In this document: piece by piece, positions 1 through 10,023 of the stretch
How the letters are laid out: every line of letters begins with the position of its first letter
Position numbering within the stretch: position 1 is the first letter of the stretch
Assembly (NCBI GenBank): GCA_902777125.1
Contig: CACYSQ010000009.1
Coordinates: 1-64,000 of the forward strand
Reading direction: 5' to 3'
Length of the DNA stretch: 64,000 nt
Source: Ruminococcus flavefaciens
GTDB lineage: Bacteria > Bacillota > Clostridia > Oscillospirales > Ruminococcaceae
The notes under the pieces: generated by a model
The model's database searches: none
Told to the model about the DNA's origin: nothing
The model's input: only the letters and a program-made list of their open reading frames with translations
Translations under genes and position numbers: made by a program

Positions 1-140
1 TCTGTACAAAAAATCTGTAAAGCATTATGAGTAATAGTAATCTCCGAGCCACAGCTCGGGGATCTTCTATTTAAAGGTGGTATGTTATTGGGCGGTTACC
101 TCAGAAAGACTTCCCCGTTTTTCAGACTTTACTGCAAAAG
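1..140. other. Left edge, no gene recognised
   Basis: No convincing coding region is seen here. A short perfect hairpin (CCGAGC, loop CACA, GCTCGG) lies at 43-58 and is followed on the plus strand by a weakly T-rich stretch, so it may be the terminator of a gene lying left of the window. Confidence 0.3.
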
Positions 141-163
141 AAAAAGGCTGTGCGGCTGCACAG
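141..163 (-). terminator. Terminator of the 6S RNA
   Basis: Reading the minus strand, CTGTGC, a four-base loop and GCACAG are followed by CC and a run of T. This is a standard intrinsic terminator and sets the 3' end of the RNA at about 141. Confidence 0.75.
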
Positions 164-371
164 TTTTAAAAATGGCAAAAAATATCCGCCTTGCCGTCAT
201 ATAGTGAATGAAACCCGCACTCAGCAGGTGGGTAAGCGCCCGAGTGTTTCTCGCTCCCTTCTTCCGCAGGGCGGGAGGTCTGCAGTCCGCACACGGAGAC
301 GGATTCCCTTAAAAAATGTGTTGGATCAAATGAACTATATTTCACCGAACAAGGCAGATTATTTACTTGTT
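141..371 (-). ncRNA. ssrS: 6S RNA
   Basis: This is a non-coding RNA of about 230 nt with its own promoter and terminator. 6S RNA binds the housekeeping RNA polymerase by mimicking an open promoter. The ends fold into a long closing stem: CTGCCTTG near the 5' end pairs with CAAGGCGG near the 3' end, and ATATAG pairs with CTATAT further in, leaving a large internal region as in 6S RNA. The 3' half holds TTACCCACCTGCTGA, which resembles a stretch I recall in Firmicutes 6S RNAs. The gene lies near rarA; in Bacillus a 6S gene also sits beside rarA (yrvN), from memory. A covariance search would settle it. Confidence 0.72.
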
Positions 372-377
372 GTATAT

Positions 378-406
378 ATTATAACACAGTATTTTCAAAA
401 AATCAA
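378..406 (-). promoter_or_regulatory. Promoter of 6S RNA
   Basis: On the minus strand TTGATT (406-401), a 17-base spacer and TATAAT (383-378) form a sigma-A-type promoter. It predicts a start near 371. Confidence 0.7.
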
Positions 407-445
407 TACTTTTTTCAAGATTTTTTGTGAAATTTTGGTTACAAA

Positions 446-745
446 TCAGAACTCCTCGTCCTCGAACGCTTCCTTCATGCGTTCGATGAAGACAGCGGAG
501 ACCTTATCGTACTCCTCGTCGTCGTCGATAGAGGCAAGGATTTCCTCGCCGTCCTCCTCGATAGTTTTAAGTACAACGATATCGCAGTCCTCCTCGAGGA
601 AGTCCTCGTCCTCGACTGAGGGCACCATGCAGTAATACTGCTCGCCGTCAACCTCAGCGACGTCGATGAGCTCGAAAAACTTCTTGTTACCGTCGTTATC
701 CACAAGCTCGATAAGCTCGGAAGTGTATTCATTCATATCAGACAT
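446..745 (-). CDS. DUF1292 family acidic protein
   Basis: A protein of 99 residues, very rich in Asp and Glu, starting MSDMNEYTSELIEL. The pattern of an acidic start, a central V-D-G-E-x-Y-Y-C-M-V-P strand and an acidic tail matches the DUF1292 (YrzB-like) family of small Firmicutes proteins, whose function is unknown. The start at 745 is chosen because GGAG lies at the right distance upstream and a good promoter lies at 786-814. A longer in-frame extension to 931 would begin upstream of that promoter and is rejected. The gene is transcribed toward the 6S RNA, which has its own promoter. Family assignment fairly sure, role unknown. Confidence 0.8.
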   Translation of the reverse strand: MSDMNEYTSELIELVDNDGNKKFFELIDVAEVDGEQYYCMVPSVEDEDFLEEDCDIVVLKTIEEDGEEILASIDDDEEYDKVSAVFIERMKEAFEDEEF

Positions 746-785
746 AGCATACTCCAATCCGGCAAAAAGCCTTTTACTAATATCA

Positions 786-814
786 ATTATACAATGAAAG
801 CGTGAAAAATGCAA
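786..814 (-). promoter_or_regulatory. Promoter of DUF1292 gene
   Basis: Minus strand TTGCAT (814-809), a 17-base spacer and TATAAT (791-786). Confidence 0.65.
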
Positions 815-924
815 GAGGTAATATAAGGAGGCACGTTTTTTGTTCATGTTGCACAGTATACAATCTGTAATTTGTCTGATATGCCGATTTATACGAAAAT
901 TGTGTGAAAACGAATAAAATACTA

Positions 925-953
925 TTGACATTTGCCAAAGGATATGGTAATAT
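925..953 (+). promoter_or_regulatory. Promoter of the large RNA
   Basis: TTGACA (925-930), a 17-base spacer and TAATAT (948-953), overlapped by a second TATAAT at 953-958. It is a strong housekeeping promoter with no reading frame behind it. Confidence 0.7.
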
Positions 954-1058
954 ATAATCAGAGAAAGGGCAGAGCCAAAGTGATGAGGCTCTCCAAGCTG
1001 GATTTACTTGGACTGGGGTGCGAGCCTCAATGTAAATGATAACACGCGGAAGGGAGTG

Positions 1059-1513
1059 TGAGTCCAATGGAGGAGACTATCGGACAGCAGCGTGAAGCCG
1101 GCGGGCTTGCTGATTGACCGGGTGCTGAAAGAGGGAATATAGGCTTCGGCTTGTTCCGGTTGAATTGAAGTACAATGTACATATTCGGTTGAAAGGCGGA
1201 CGCATTGCTGATTGAAACGGCTTCATGTCTAAACTCAATTTGGATACAGGATTATCTGAAATTTCGACAATGAGTCTTTAGATAAATTCATTCGAAAAAT
1301 AAATGGTAAAGGTTGAGTCCAATGAGAATTTAGTGCTTTATTCAGTTTTCCCGGCTGCGGAGCGAAATGTTCCGGGAGTGCCGGTAAATTTTAAGTAATA
1401 AAGGTGAGTCCGATGAGAAACTAACACAGCTTGATTACTTTGAAAGAATGTGGTACTATGATGAAATATAGGTATAACATGAATCCTTGATAACAAAGGA
1501 GTGAGTCCCACAG
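1059..1513 (+). repeat. Four copies of a TGAGTCCnATG element inside the RNA
   Basis: Copies start at 1059 (TGAGTCCAATG), 1314 (TGAGTCCAATG), 1405 (TGAGTCCGATG) and 1502 (TGAGTCCCACAG). The last three are each preceded by AAAGG and spaced 91 and 97 bases apart; copies two and four are both followed by AATTTAG. Confidence 0.7.
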
Positions 1514-1566
1514 GTAATTTAGCTAAGTGATGAAAGTCACTTAAAATCAAAATTGAATAATGATAA

Positions 1567-1592
1567 GCCCCGAAGGTCTCTCGGGGCTTTTT
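1567..1592 (+). terminator. Terminator of the large RNA
   Basis: GCCCCGA (1567-1573) pairs with TCGGGGC (1581-1587), followed by five T. Confidence 0.85.
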
Positions 1593-1601
1593 ATTGTATA
1601 T

Positions 1602-2876
1602 TCACTTTTTCAGCGAGTCAAGCAGCTTCTGACGGTACTGCATCGCTGACTGCTCCTGCTTGTTGTCGCCGAATTCGTAGTAAACATGATCCTTTATCGC
1701 GTCCGGAAGATACTGCTGCTCAACGTAGTGACCGGGATAATCGTGCGGATACTTGTAATGCTGTCCCTTGATTTTTGCACCCTCACCGTCAAAGTGAACG
1801 TTCTGCAAATGCCTCGGAAAATCAAGCGGACCGTATTCTCTTACGTCCGCGATAGCACGGTCTATAGCCACACACGCACTGTTTGACTTCGGTGCTGTCG
1901 CAAGGAGTATCGTTGCCTCTGCTATGGGGAGCTTCGCCTCCGGTACGCCAAGCTGCAATGCTGAATCCACGCAGGCTTTCACCACGGGTACAGCCATTGG
2001 GTAGGCGAGTCCAACGTCCTCAGATGCAATGCAGAGCATACGTCTGCACAGGGATATAAGGTCGCCGGCTTCAATGAGCCTCGCGGCGTAGTGCAGGGCA
2101 GCGTTTTCGTCCGAGCCACGGACGGACTTGTGATAAGCCGAGAGAATATCGTAGTGCTGATCGCCGTCACGGTCGTAGCGCATATTGCTTCTCTGAGCGA
2201 GAACTTCGAGCGATTCCGGGGTTATCGTGACGGTGCCGTTCCCGGATTCTCCGCAGACCACAGCAAGCTCGGCAGTGTTCATAGCTTTGCGGACGTCCCC
2301 GCCGCATGAGTAGGCTATCGTTTCGATAACGTCATCTCCCGCGATGACCTCGCAGCCGTTATCCTCGGAGATGATGCGGAAAGCACGTTTTATCGCCGGT
2401 ATGAGCTGCGCCGGACTTACCGGCTTGAACTCAAAGACCGTGCTTCGGCTTATAACGGCATTGTATATCGAAAAATAGGGATTTTCCGTTGTGGAGGCTA
2501 TCAGCGTTATATCGCCGTTTTCGATGTATTCGAGCAGACTTTGCTGCTGTTTTTTGTTGAGGTACTGTATCTCGTCGAGGTAGAGGAGGATACCGTTCTC
2601 GCTGCCGAAGGTACCGATATCGGCAACGACCTCTTTTATGTCGGCGGTCGAGGCGTTCGTGCCGTTGAGCCTGTACAGCGACATTCCGCAGTTTTCGGCT
2701 ATGATCCGCGCAACGGTAGTCTTCCCCACGCCGGAGGGACCGTAGAATATCATATTCGGGACTGTACCGCTTTCGATTATCCTGCGAAGCGGCTTGCCCT
2801 CAGCGAGAATATGCTCCTGACCGACAACATCGGCAAGAGATTTCGGACGTATCTTATCGGCTAACGGTGCGGACAT
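1602..2876 (-). CDS. rarA: RarA/MgsA replication-associated recombination ATPase
   Basis: A 424-residue cytoplasmic AAA+ ATPase of the RarA (MgsA, WRNIP1) family, acting at stalled replication forks as a clamp-loader-like protein. Residues 46-53 form Walker A (GPSGVGKT) and LYLDEIQYL near residue 100 is Walker B. The N-terminal sequence PLADKIRPKSLADVVGQEH is typical, and the C-terminal half has the tetramerisation region of the family (LPDAIKDHVYYEFGDN). Length is normal. AGGAGAG precedes the ATG and a perfect promoter lies at 2908-2936. It is a single-gene unit. Confidence 0.95.
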   Translation of the reverse strand: MSAPLADKIRPKSLADVVGQEHILAEGKPLRRIIESGTVPNMIFYGPSGVGKTTVARIIAENCGMSLYRLNGTNASTADIKEVVADIGTFGSENGILLYLDEIQYLNKKQQQSLLEYIENGDITLIASTTENPYFSIYNAVISRSTVFEFKPVSPAQLIPAIKRAFRIISEDNGCEVIAGDDVIETIAYSCGGDVRKAMNTAELAVVCGESGNGTVTITPESLEVLAQRSNMRYDRDGDQHYDILSAYHKSVRGSDENAALHYAARLIEAGDLISLCRRMLCIASEDVGLAYPMAVPVVKACVDSALQLGVPEAKLPIAEATILLATAPKSNSACVAIDRAIADVREYGPLDFPRHLQNVHFDGEGAKIKGQHYKYPHDYPGHYVEQQYLPDAIKDHVYYEFGDNKQEQSAMQYRQKLLDSLKK

Positions 2877-2907
2877 GGTTACTCTCCTTAAAAATGAACT
2901 TGATATA

Positions 2908-2936
2908 ATTATACCTTAAATCAGTCAGATTGTCAA
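2908..2936 (-). promoter_or_regulatory. Promoter of rarA
   Basis: Minus strand TTGACA (2936-2931), 17-base spacer, TATAAT (2913-2908). The -35 box touches the glnN terminator. Confidence 0.75.
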
Positions 2937-2977
2937 TAAAAAGACCGCAGCCCTCCGTTTTGGAGAGCCGCGGTCTT
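2935..2977 (-). terminator. Terminator after glnN
   Basis: Minus strand AAGACCGCGGCTCTCC, a short A-rich loop and its complement are followed by TTTTATTG. It ends the pyrG-glnN transcript. Confidence 0.85.
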
Positions 2978-2998
2978 ATGTTATGTGAGGAAACGTTA

Positions 2999-5086
2999 TC
3001 AGACACCGAACAGAAGCTTGTCGTATGCCGGGAAGGGATAGTAGTCCTCGGCAGTGATAGCCTCAGCCTTGTCAGCTGCTGCACGGAGCTTATCCATTGC
3101 AGGGAGCATCTTGTCGCGAACAAATTCGGAGGCGGGCATGATATCGGCGATCGTCTTGAATTCAGCTGCGATACCCTCGAGTGTGGAGGTAGCCTCGTCC
3201 ATTTCGTCAATGAGAGCGGTAAGGTATGTAACGAGCCTTGTCTCGTACTTGCAGGCTGCCTTTGAAACGCTCTTCTTTACGGATACTGCGGAGGCTGTAT
3301 CGGCTGCGAACTTCGCAACGGCAGGGATTATCTCCTTGCGAGCCATGTCGATCATGGTAACAGCCTCAATGTTAACGGTCTTGACGTAGTTTTCGAGCAT
3401 GATGTCGCGGCGTGAGAAGATCTCAGCCTCAGTGAAGATGCCGTGGGAAGTGAGCATCTCAACGTTCTTCTTGTCGCAGATATGCGGCATAGCATCAGCA
3501 GTGGTCTTATAGTTGCAAAGTCCGCGCTTCTTTGCTTCTGCTATCCAAGCGTCATCGTAGCCGTTGCCGTTGAAGATTATCCTCTTGTGCTCCTTGATAG
3601 TCTTTCTGATAAGATCGTGGAGAGCCTTGTTGAAGTCCTTAGCCTTTTCGAGCTTGTCAGCGAACTGTCTGAGCGACTCGGCAACAGCAGCGTTGAGGTG
3701 GATATTAGCGCAGGAGATGCTGTTGGAGGAGCCGAGCATACGGAACTCGAACTTGTTTCCGGTGAATGCAAAGGGTGATGTACGGTTACGGTCTGTAGCG
3801 TCCTTGCTGAACTTAGGCAGAACGTCAACGCCGAGCTGCATTTTCTCTTTCTTTGTGCCGCCGTAGGGCTTATCAGCTTCGATAGCGTCGAGTACAGCTG
3901 TGAGCTCATCACCGAGGAATACTGAGATAACTGCCGGAGGTGCTTCGTTTGCACCGAGACGGTGGTCGTTTCCGGCGGTAGCAACTGAAAGTCTCAGAAG
4001 ATCCTGATAATCGTCAACAGCCTTTATAACTGCTGCAAGGAAAAGAAGGAACTGTGCGTTCTCTGCGGGAGTTTCACCGGGAGAGAGAAGGTTCTCGCCC
4101 TGATCTGTGGAAATGGACCAGTTGTTGTGCTTACCGGAGCCGTTCACGCCTGCGAAGGGCTTCTCGTGAAGCAGGCAAACGAGGTTGTGACGGAGAGCAA
4201 CCTTCTGCATTACCTCCATAGTGAGCTGGTTGTGGTCAGCAGCGATATTGGTCGTATCGTAGATAGGTGCGAGCTCGTGCTGAGCAGGTGCTACCTCGTT
4301 GTGCTTGGTCTTTGCGAGGATACCAAGCTTCCACAGCTCCTTGTCGAGGTCAGCCATATACTCGGCAACTCTGGGCTTGATAGAGCCGAAGTAATGGTCG
4401 TCCATTTCCTGACCCTTAGGAGGCATTGCGCCGAAAAGTGTTCTTCCGGTCATCACGAGGTCCTTACGCTTCTTGAACATATCGCGGTCAACGAGGAAGT
4501 ATTCCTGCTCGGGACCAACAGATGTGCGGACGCTCTTAACCTTGTCGTTGCCGAAGAGCTTGAGGATACGCATTGCCTGACGGTTGAGAGCCTCCATTGA
4601 GCGGAGAAGCGGTACCTTCTTGTCGAGAGCCTCGCCTGTGTAGGAGCAGAAAGCAGTCGGAATGTAAAGTGTGCCGTCCTTGATGAAGGCGTAAGATGTC
4701 GGGTCCCAAGCCGTATATCCGCGAGCCTCGAATGTTGCACGAAGTCCGCCCGAGGGGAACGAAGAAGCGTCAGGCTCACCCTTTACGAGCTCCTTGCCTG
4801 AGAACTCCATGATAACTCTGCCGTCCGGGGCAGGGGAGATGAAACTGTCGTGCTTCTCAGCAGTAACGCCGGTCATAGGCTGGAACCAGTGGGTGTAGTG
4901 TGTAGCGCCCTTTTCAATCGCCCAGTCCTTCATTGCAGCGGCAACAGCGTTTGCTACTGATATATCAAGGGGAGTTCCCCTGTCGATAGTCCTTTTCAGG
5001 CTCTTGTAGACCTTTTCTGAAAGCGTAGCCTTCATGATCCTGTCGTCAAATACCATTGAACCAAAATATTCTGTTACCTTTTCCAT
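2999..5086 (-). CDS. glnN: Glutamine synthetase type III
   Basis: A 695-residue glutamine synthetase of class GSIII, the form found in Bacteroides, cyanobacteria and Ruminococcus. It makes glutamine from glutamate, ammonia and ATP. The length of about 700 residues separates it from GSI (about 450). Typical segments are [11 protein letters not shown] (glutamate and metal binding), [28 protein letters not shown] and [21 protein letters not shown] lies before the ATG. It starts 18 bases after the pyrG stop, so the two are probably cotranscribed, downstream of the ammonium transporter: ammonia uptake, glutamine synthesis and a glutamine-using enzyme stand together. Confidence 0.95.
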   Translation of the reverse strand: MEKVTEYFGSMVFDDRIMKATLSEKVYKSLKRTIDRGTPLDISVANAVAAAMKDWAIEKGATHYTHWFQPMTGVTAEKHDSFISPAPDGRVIMEFSGKELVKGEPDASSFPSGGLRATFEARGYTAWDPTSYAFIKDGTLYIPTAFCSYTGEALDKKVPLLRSMEALNRQAMRILKLFGNDKVKSVRTSVGPEQEYFLVDRDMFKKRKDLVMTGRTLFGAMPPKGQEMDDHYFGSIKPRVAEYMADLDKELWKLGILAKTKHNEVAPAQHELAPIYDTTNIAADHNQLTMEVMQKVALRHNLVCLLHEKPFAGVNGSGKHNNWSISTDQGENLLSPGETPAENAQFLLFLAAVIKAVDDYQDLLRLSVATAGNDHRLGANEAPPAVISVFLGDELTAVLDAIEADKPYGGTKKEKMQLGVDVLPKFSKDATDRNRTSPFAFTGNKFEFRMLGSSNSISCANIHLNAAVAESLRQFADKLEKAKDFNKALHDLIRKTIKEHKRIIFNGNGYDDAWIAEAKKRGLCNYKTTADAMPHICDKKNVEMLTSHGIFTEAEIFSRRDIMLENYVKTVNIEAVTMIDMARKEIIPAVAKFAADTASAVSVKKSVSKAACKYETRLVTYLTALIDEMDEATSTLEGIAAEFKTIADIMPASEFVRDKMLPAMDKLRAAADKAEAITAEDYYPFPAYDKLLFGV

Positions 5087-5104
5087 TGTGATTACCTCCG
5101 TTTA

Positions 5105-6724
<1,620 letters not shown>

Positions 6725-6733
6725 TTATGAAAT

Positions 6734-6769
6734 GGCTTTCCGCAGACCATCAGGCTGTCTGCGGAAGCC
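6734..6769 (-). terminator. Hairpin between amt and pyrG
   Basis: Minus strand GGCTTCCGCAGAC and GTCTGCGGAAAGCC form a strong stem but are followed by ATTTCAT rather than a clean T-run. It may be a partial terminator or a processing hairpin. Confidence 0.5.
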
Positions 6770-6777
6770 TTATCATC

Positions 6778-8562
6778 TTATGCTCTTTCCCACTCAGCGG
6801 AGTCGTGGAGTGCATTGTAGCCTTCCTCGCCGGTACGGATCTTGATGACGTTCTCGATGTCGAAGATGAACATCTTGCCATCGCCGTAGTTGCCGGTGTA
6901 GAGTGCAGCCTTTGCAGCAGCGATGACCTTCTCTACAGGCACAGCGCATACTGCGATCTCAGCCTTGATCTTGGGGAGGAGGTTCATCTCAACGGAAGTA
7001 CCACGGTAGTAGTTGGTCTGTCCGTTCTGCATACCGCAGCCCAGAACGTTTGTGACTGTGATGCCCTTTACGTCGATAGCCTCCATAGCCTGTATGAACT
7101 GCTGGAGTCTCTGCTGCTTGAAGATGACCACGATGTTTGTCATCTTGGGTCTTCCGTCTGTTGAAGGAGCCGAGTAGTTCTCGACCTTTACAGCCTCGTT
7201 CATGGGGACCTTCTGAACGCTCTTAGCGTCGTCCTTTGTGTAGCCGTACATAGAAGCGTCACTCATTGCGGGAGCGAAGTCTGCGTAAGAGGAGATAAGA
7301 CCGTGCTCTGTAACGTCCAGACCGATGATCTCCTCCTGCTCAGAGGCACGGAGACCGATAGTTTTCTTGATACCGAAGAATACGATAGCCATTGTAACTG
7401 CTGTGAAAGCGCCGATTGCTGCGAAGCCTGCGAGCTGTCTGCCGAGGAGTGCGAAGCCGCCGCCGTAGAATACGCCTGCGAGCTCGTTGCCGTCCTGATC
7501 TGCGAGAGAATAGCCGGGAACATCGGGGTTAGCGAAGAGACCAACTGCGATAGTGCCCCAGATACCGTTCATCATGTGAACTGCAACTGCGCCGACAGGA
7601 TCGTCGATGTGGAGAACATAGTCGAGGAACCATACGCCGAAGCAAACGAGCAGACCGGAAACGATACCGATTATAGTAGCACCGAGTGCATCTGTTACAT
7701 CACAGGGAGCTGTGATACCAACAAGTCCTGCGAGTGAAGCGTTAAGACACATTGAAACATCAGGCTTGCCGTATTTGAGCCATGTGAAGATCATGCAGGT
7801 AACTGTTGCGATCGCGGGAGCAATAGTAGTTGTAAGGAAAACAGAACCGAGCTGTTCGACTGAAGTACAGGCAGCACCGTTGAAGCCGTACCAGCCGAAC
7901 CAAAGGATAAAGCAGCCGAGTGCGCCGATCGTGAGGTTATGACCGGGGATAGCGTTTACCTTGATCTCGCCCTTCTTGTTCTTCTGGAACTTGCCTATTC
8001 TCGGTCCGAGGATAGCAGCACCAACGAGTGCAGCGATACCGCCGACCATATGGATATGAGCTGAACCAGCGAAATCGTGGAAGCCCCATTCAGCCAGCCA
8101 GCCGCCGCCCCAGCCCCAGTGGGCTTCTATCGGGTAGATGACTGCGCTGATGATAGCGGAGTATACACAATAGGAAAGGAACTTTGTACGTTCAGCCATT
8201 GCACCTGAAACGATGGTAGCTGTTGTTGCACAGAACACGAGGTTGAAAACGAAGTTTGACCAGTCGAAGCTGCCGTATGAGGTGAATATATCGAAACCGG
8301 GCTTTCCGATGATACCTACAGCGTCCTCGCCGAAGAGAATACCGAAGCCTATGAGGACGAATACGACTGTACCGATACAGAAATCCATAAGGTTTTTCAT
8401 GATGATATTACCGGCGTTCTTTGCACGGGTGAAGCCTGTTTCTACCATTGCAAAGCCAGCCTGCATAAAAAATACGAGTGCTGCACCTATAAGGAACCAT
8501 ACTCCGAAAACGGTGGTGTCAGTGTTTTCGGAAGCTTGCTGTAAAATTGTCTGAGAGTCCAT
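6778..8562 (-). CDS. Ammonium transporter fused to P-II regulator (Amt-GlnB)
   Basis: A 594-residue membrane protein. Residues 1 to about 430 are an Amt channel with about eleven membrane segments; the pore histidine pair can be placed in GSAHIHMVGG and GAVAVHMMNG. After a linker, about residues 479-594 form a complete P-II protein: KGITVTNVLGCG, the T-loop with NYYRGTS (the tyrosine equivalent to Tyr51 of GlnB is kept) and the C-terminal TGNYGDGKMFIFD and IRTGEEG. P-II proteins bind ATP, ADP and 2-oxoglutarate, so the channel carries its own nitrogen sensor. AAAGGAGG precedes the ATG. A leader of about 200 bases with two hairpins lies upstream. Confidence 0.95.
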   Translation of the reverse strand: MDSQTILQQASENTDTTVFGVWFLIGAALVFFMQAGFAMVETGFTRAKNAGNIIMKNLMDFCIGTVVFVLIGFGILFGEDAVGIIGKPGFDIFTSYGSFDWSNFVFNLVFCATTATIVSGAMAERTKFLSYCVYSAIISAVIYPIEAHWGWGGGWLAEWGFHDFAGSAHIHMVGGIAALVGAAILGPRIGKFQKNKKGEIKVNAIPGHNLTIGALGCFILWFGWYGFNGAACTSVEQLGSVFLTTTIAPAIATVTCMIFTWLKYGKPDVSMCLNASLAGLVGITAPCDVTDALGATIIGIVSGLLVCFGVWFLDYVLHIDDPVGAVAVHMMNGIWGTIAVGLFANPDVPGYSLADQDGNELAGVFYGGGFALLGRQLAGFAAIGAFTAVTMAIVFFGIKKTIGLRASEQEEIIGLDVTEHGLISSYADFAPAMSDASMYGYTKDDAKSVQKVPMNEAVKVENYSAPSTDGRPKMTNIVVIFKQQRLQQFIQAMEAIDVKGITVTNVLGCGMQNGQTNYYRGTSVEMNLLPKIKAEIAVCAVPVEKVIAAAKAALYTGNYGDGKMFIFDIENVIKIRTGEEGYNALHDSAEWERA

Positions 8563-8646
8563 AGAAAATCCTCCTTTTGAAACCTGAACCCAATGCTATG
8601 GAACGGATATGGGAACAGATCAGATAAGATAACAGCATAAATTATC

Positions 8647-8685
8647 AAAGGGGTGCAGAAGTCCTGAGACTTCATACACCCCTTT
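8647..8685 (-). promoter_or_regulatory. Leader hairpin upstream of amt
   Basis: Minus strand AAAGGGGTG pairs with CACCCCTTT, and GAAGTC with GACTTC around a TCAG loop. It lies 85 bases before the amt start and has no T-run, so it is a structured leader element rather than a terminator. Confidence 0.6.
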
Positions 8686-8710
8686 GTGTATGGAATTAGC
8701 GCTATAAACC

Positions 8711-8745
8711 AAAAAAGAGAGCTACGGATTTCCTATCCGCAGCTC
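8711..8745 (-). terminator. Intrinsic terminator or attenuator in the amt leader
   Basis: Minus strand GAGCTGCGGAT and ATCCGTAGCTC form an 11-bp stem with a five-base loop, followed by CTCTTTTTT. It lies about 13 bases after the predicted start from the 8765-8793 promoter, so most transcripts from that promoter should stop here unless read-through is allowed. It also ends the DHH gene transcript. Confidence 0.75.
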
Positions 8746-8764
8746 CCTTGCTGTTTACAATGCT

Positions 8765-8793
8765 ATTATAGACCCTTAGTGAGGATTTGTCAA
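8765..8793 (-). promoter_or_regulatory. Promoter in front of the amt attenuator
   Basis: Minus strand TTGACA (8793-8788), 17-base spacer, TATAAT (8770-8765): a consensus promoter firing into the terminator at 8711-8745. Confidence 0.75.
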
Positions 8794-8869
8794 GCGTTTT
8801 TTTAATATTCTGCACAAAAGCTATAATTTAACACTTTGCACAGTTAAAACCTGTCAATAATCTACAAAG

Positions 8870-9799
8870 TCAGACCGGTATCTTTCCGTTGAGCTTATCA
8901 ATGATGACCGGAAGCTCCTTGTCAATGACATCGTTCTCGAGCTGGCAGGTACCGGCGTTAGCGTGACCGCCGCCGTAGCTGAGACAAAGCTCACCGATAT
9001 TGAACTTGGAGGCTCTGTTCACAATGGACTTTCCTATCATAACGGCAGTATTCTGTTTGCGGAAGCCCCATGCAACGTGAACGGAAAGCTCGGTCTCAGG
9101 CCACATCGCGTAGACCATGAAACGGTTTCCGGCGTAGATAGTCTCCTGTTCGCGGAGGTCAATGACGGCGACTTTGTCCTCGATGCGGGTTATCTTGCGG
9201 AGCTGTTCCTTGAAGAGCTCCTGCTGCTCGAAGTAGAGGTCAACACGTTCCCTGACATCGGGAAGCTTCAGTACATCGTCGATGCTGTGGTCAACGCAGT
9301 AGTCAATGAGCTCCATCATGAGGGCGTAGTTGGATATCCTGAAGTCGTGGAAGCGTCCGAGACCTGTACGCGCGTCCATGAGGAAGTTCATGAGGACCCA
9401 GCCTGTAGGGTTGAGGATTTCGTCAACCGTGAAATCAGCACTGTCGCCCTTGTCAACAGCCCACATTATCTCGTCGGAAACGCGGGTGAAGGTCTTAGCG
9501 CCGCCGTAGTAGTCGTACACGACACGGGCAGCGGATTTTGCATCGCCGTCAATGATGTATTTGCCCTCGTAGTCCTCGGGCTTATTGCGGAGAAGCTCGG
9601 ATTCGTGGTGGTCGAAAGCGAGACCGACACGTTTGTCGAAGGGCAGGTTGGTCGTGATATCGTTTTCGGTGATATCGACCTTGCCGTCCTGAACGTCCTT
9701 CGGGTGGACGAATTTAATCTCGTCTATTATATTCAGCTCCTTGAGGAGCATGGCGCATACAAGTCCGTCAAAATCACTTCTTGTGACAAGTCGTTTCAT
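8870..9799 (-). CDS. DHH-type phosphoesterase-like protein
   Basis: A 309-residue cytoplasmic protein with the hallmarks of the DHH superfamily: SDFDGLVCAML (residues 8-18) and FDHHESE (DHH at 63-65), which bind the metals of the phosphoesterase site. C-terminal LSYGGGHANAGTCQL corresponds to the DHHA1-type glycine and histidine motif. Members include exopolyphosphatases, RecJ and oligoribonucleases; the short length and lack of a DNA-binding addition argue against RecJ. The substrate cannot be read from sequence. GGAGG precedes the ATG and a consensus promoter lies at 9861-9889. Confidence 0.85.
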   Translation of the reverse strand: MKRLVTRSDFDGLVCAMLLKELNIIDEIKFVHPKDVQDGKVDITENDITTNLPFDKRVGLAFDHHESELLRNKPEDYEGKYIIDGDAKSAARVVYDYYGGAKTFTRVSDEIMWAVDKGDSADFTVDEILNPTGWVLMNFLMDARTGLGRFHDFRISNYALMMELIDYCVDHSIDDVLKLPDVRERVDLYFEQQELFKEQLRKITRIEDKVAVIDLREQETIYAGNRFMVYAMWPETELSVHVAWGFRKQNTAVMIGKSIVNRASKFNIGELCLSYGGGHANAGTCQLENDVIDKELPVIIDKLNGKIPV

Positions 9800-9860
9800 A
9801 GAATAACAACCTCCGGGTAATTATTTATGCTTTTGGCAGCATAGCTATTGTACTGCTACA

Positions 9861-9889
9861 ATTATAACACAAAAGCTGCTGTTTGTCAA
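9861..9889 (-). promoter_or_regulatory. Promoter of the DHH gene
   Basis: Minus strand TTGACA (9889-9884), 17-base spacer, TATAAT (9866-9861). Confidence 0.75.
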
Positions 9890-9958
9890 ATATATTTTGT
9901 AAACTTTTTCTAAAAAATATCATATCCGCGAGAATAAAAATATTCACCGAAATTTTAC

Positions 9959-9987
9959 TTGAAACTTTGTGCAGAATGTAGTATAAT
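9959..9987 (+). promoter_or_regulatory. Promoter of proC
   Basis: TTGAAA (9959-9964), 17-base spacer, TATAAT (9982-9987). Confidence 0.7.
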
Positions 9988-10023
9988 AATACTATGTATG
10001 AAATACCGGAAGGAGTAATTTAT

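Larger units (their letters stand above)
960..1592 (+). ncRNA. Large structured non-coding RNA, about 630 nt, unassigned
   Basis: A strong promoter and an intrinsic terminator enclose about 630 nt without a plausible gene on the plus strand. Local hairpins can be read directly: AGAGCC/GGCTCT at 971-992, GTAC/GTAC near 1170-1180, TCCCGG/CCGGGA near 1348-1376 and TAAGTGA/TCACTTA at 1524-1543. A short element, TGAGTCC followed by A/G-ATG or CACAG, occurs four times, suggesting repeated structural modules. Size and layout resemble the large ornate bacterial RNAs (OLE, GOLLD, ROOL), but I cannot match it to one. It carries neither the RNase P core nor a tmRNA acceptor end. It lies between 6S RNA and rarA. 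Confidence 0.65.

Noticed and set aside
150..635. Plus-strand reading frame over the left end
   Set aside because: It runs antisense through the 6S RNA and the DUF1292 gene, lacks a ribosome binding site and codes for low-complexity serine.
960..1592. RNase P RNA, tmRNA or T-box leader
   Set aside because: The RNase P core (GAGGAAAGTCC-type and ACAGAAA-type boxes), a tmRNA acceptor end with TTCGAATC and CCA, and the T-box GGTGGTACCGCG were looked for and not found.
8647..8745. ANTAR-type antiterminator hairpins in the amt leader
   Set aside because: The terminator loop has five bases, not the required six with A1 and G4, and no first hairpin fits after the promoter.
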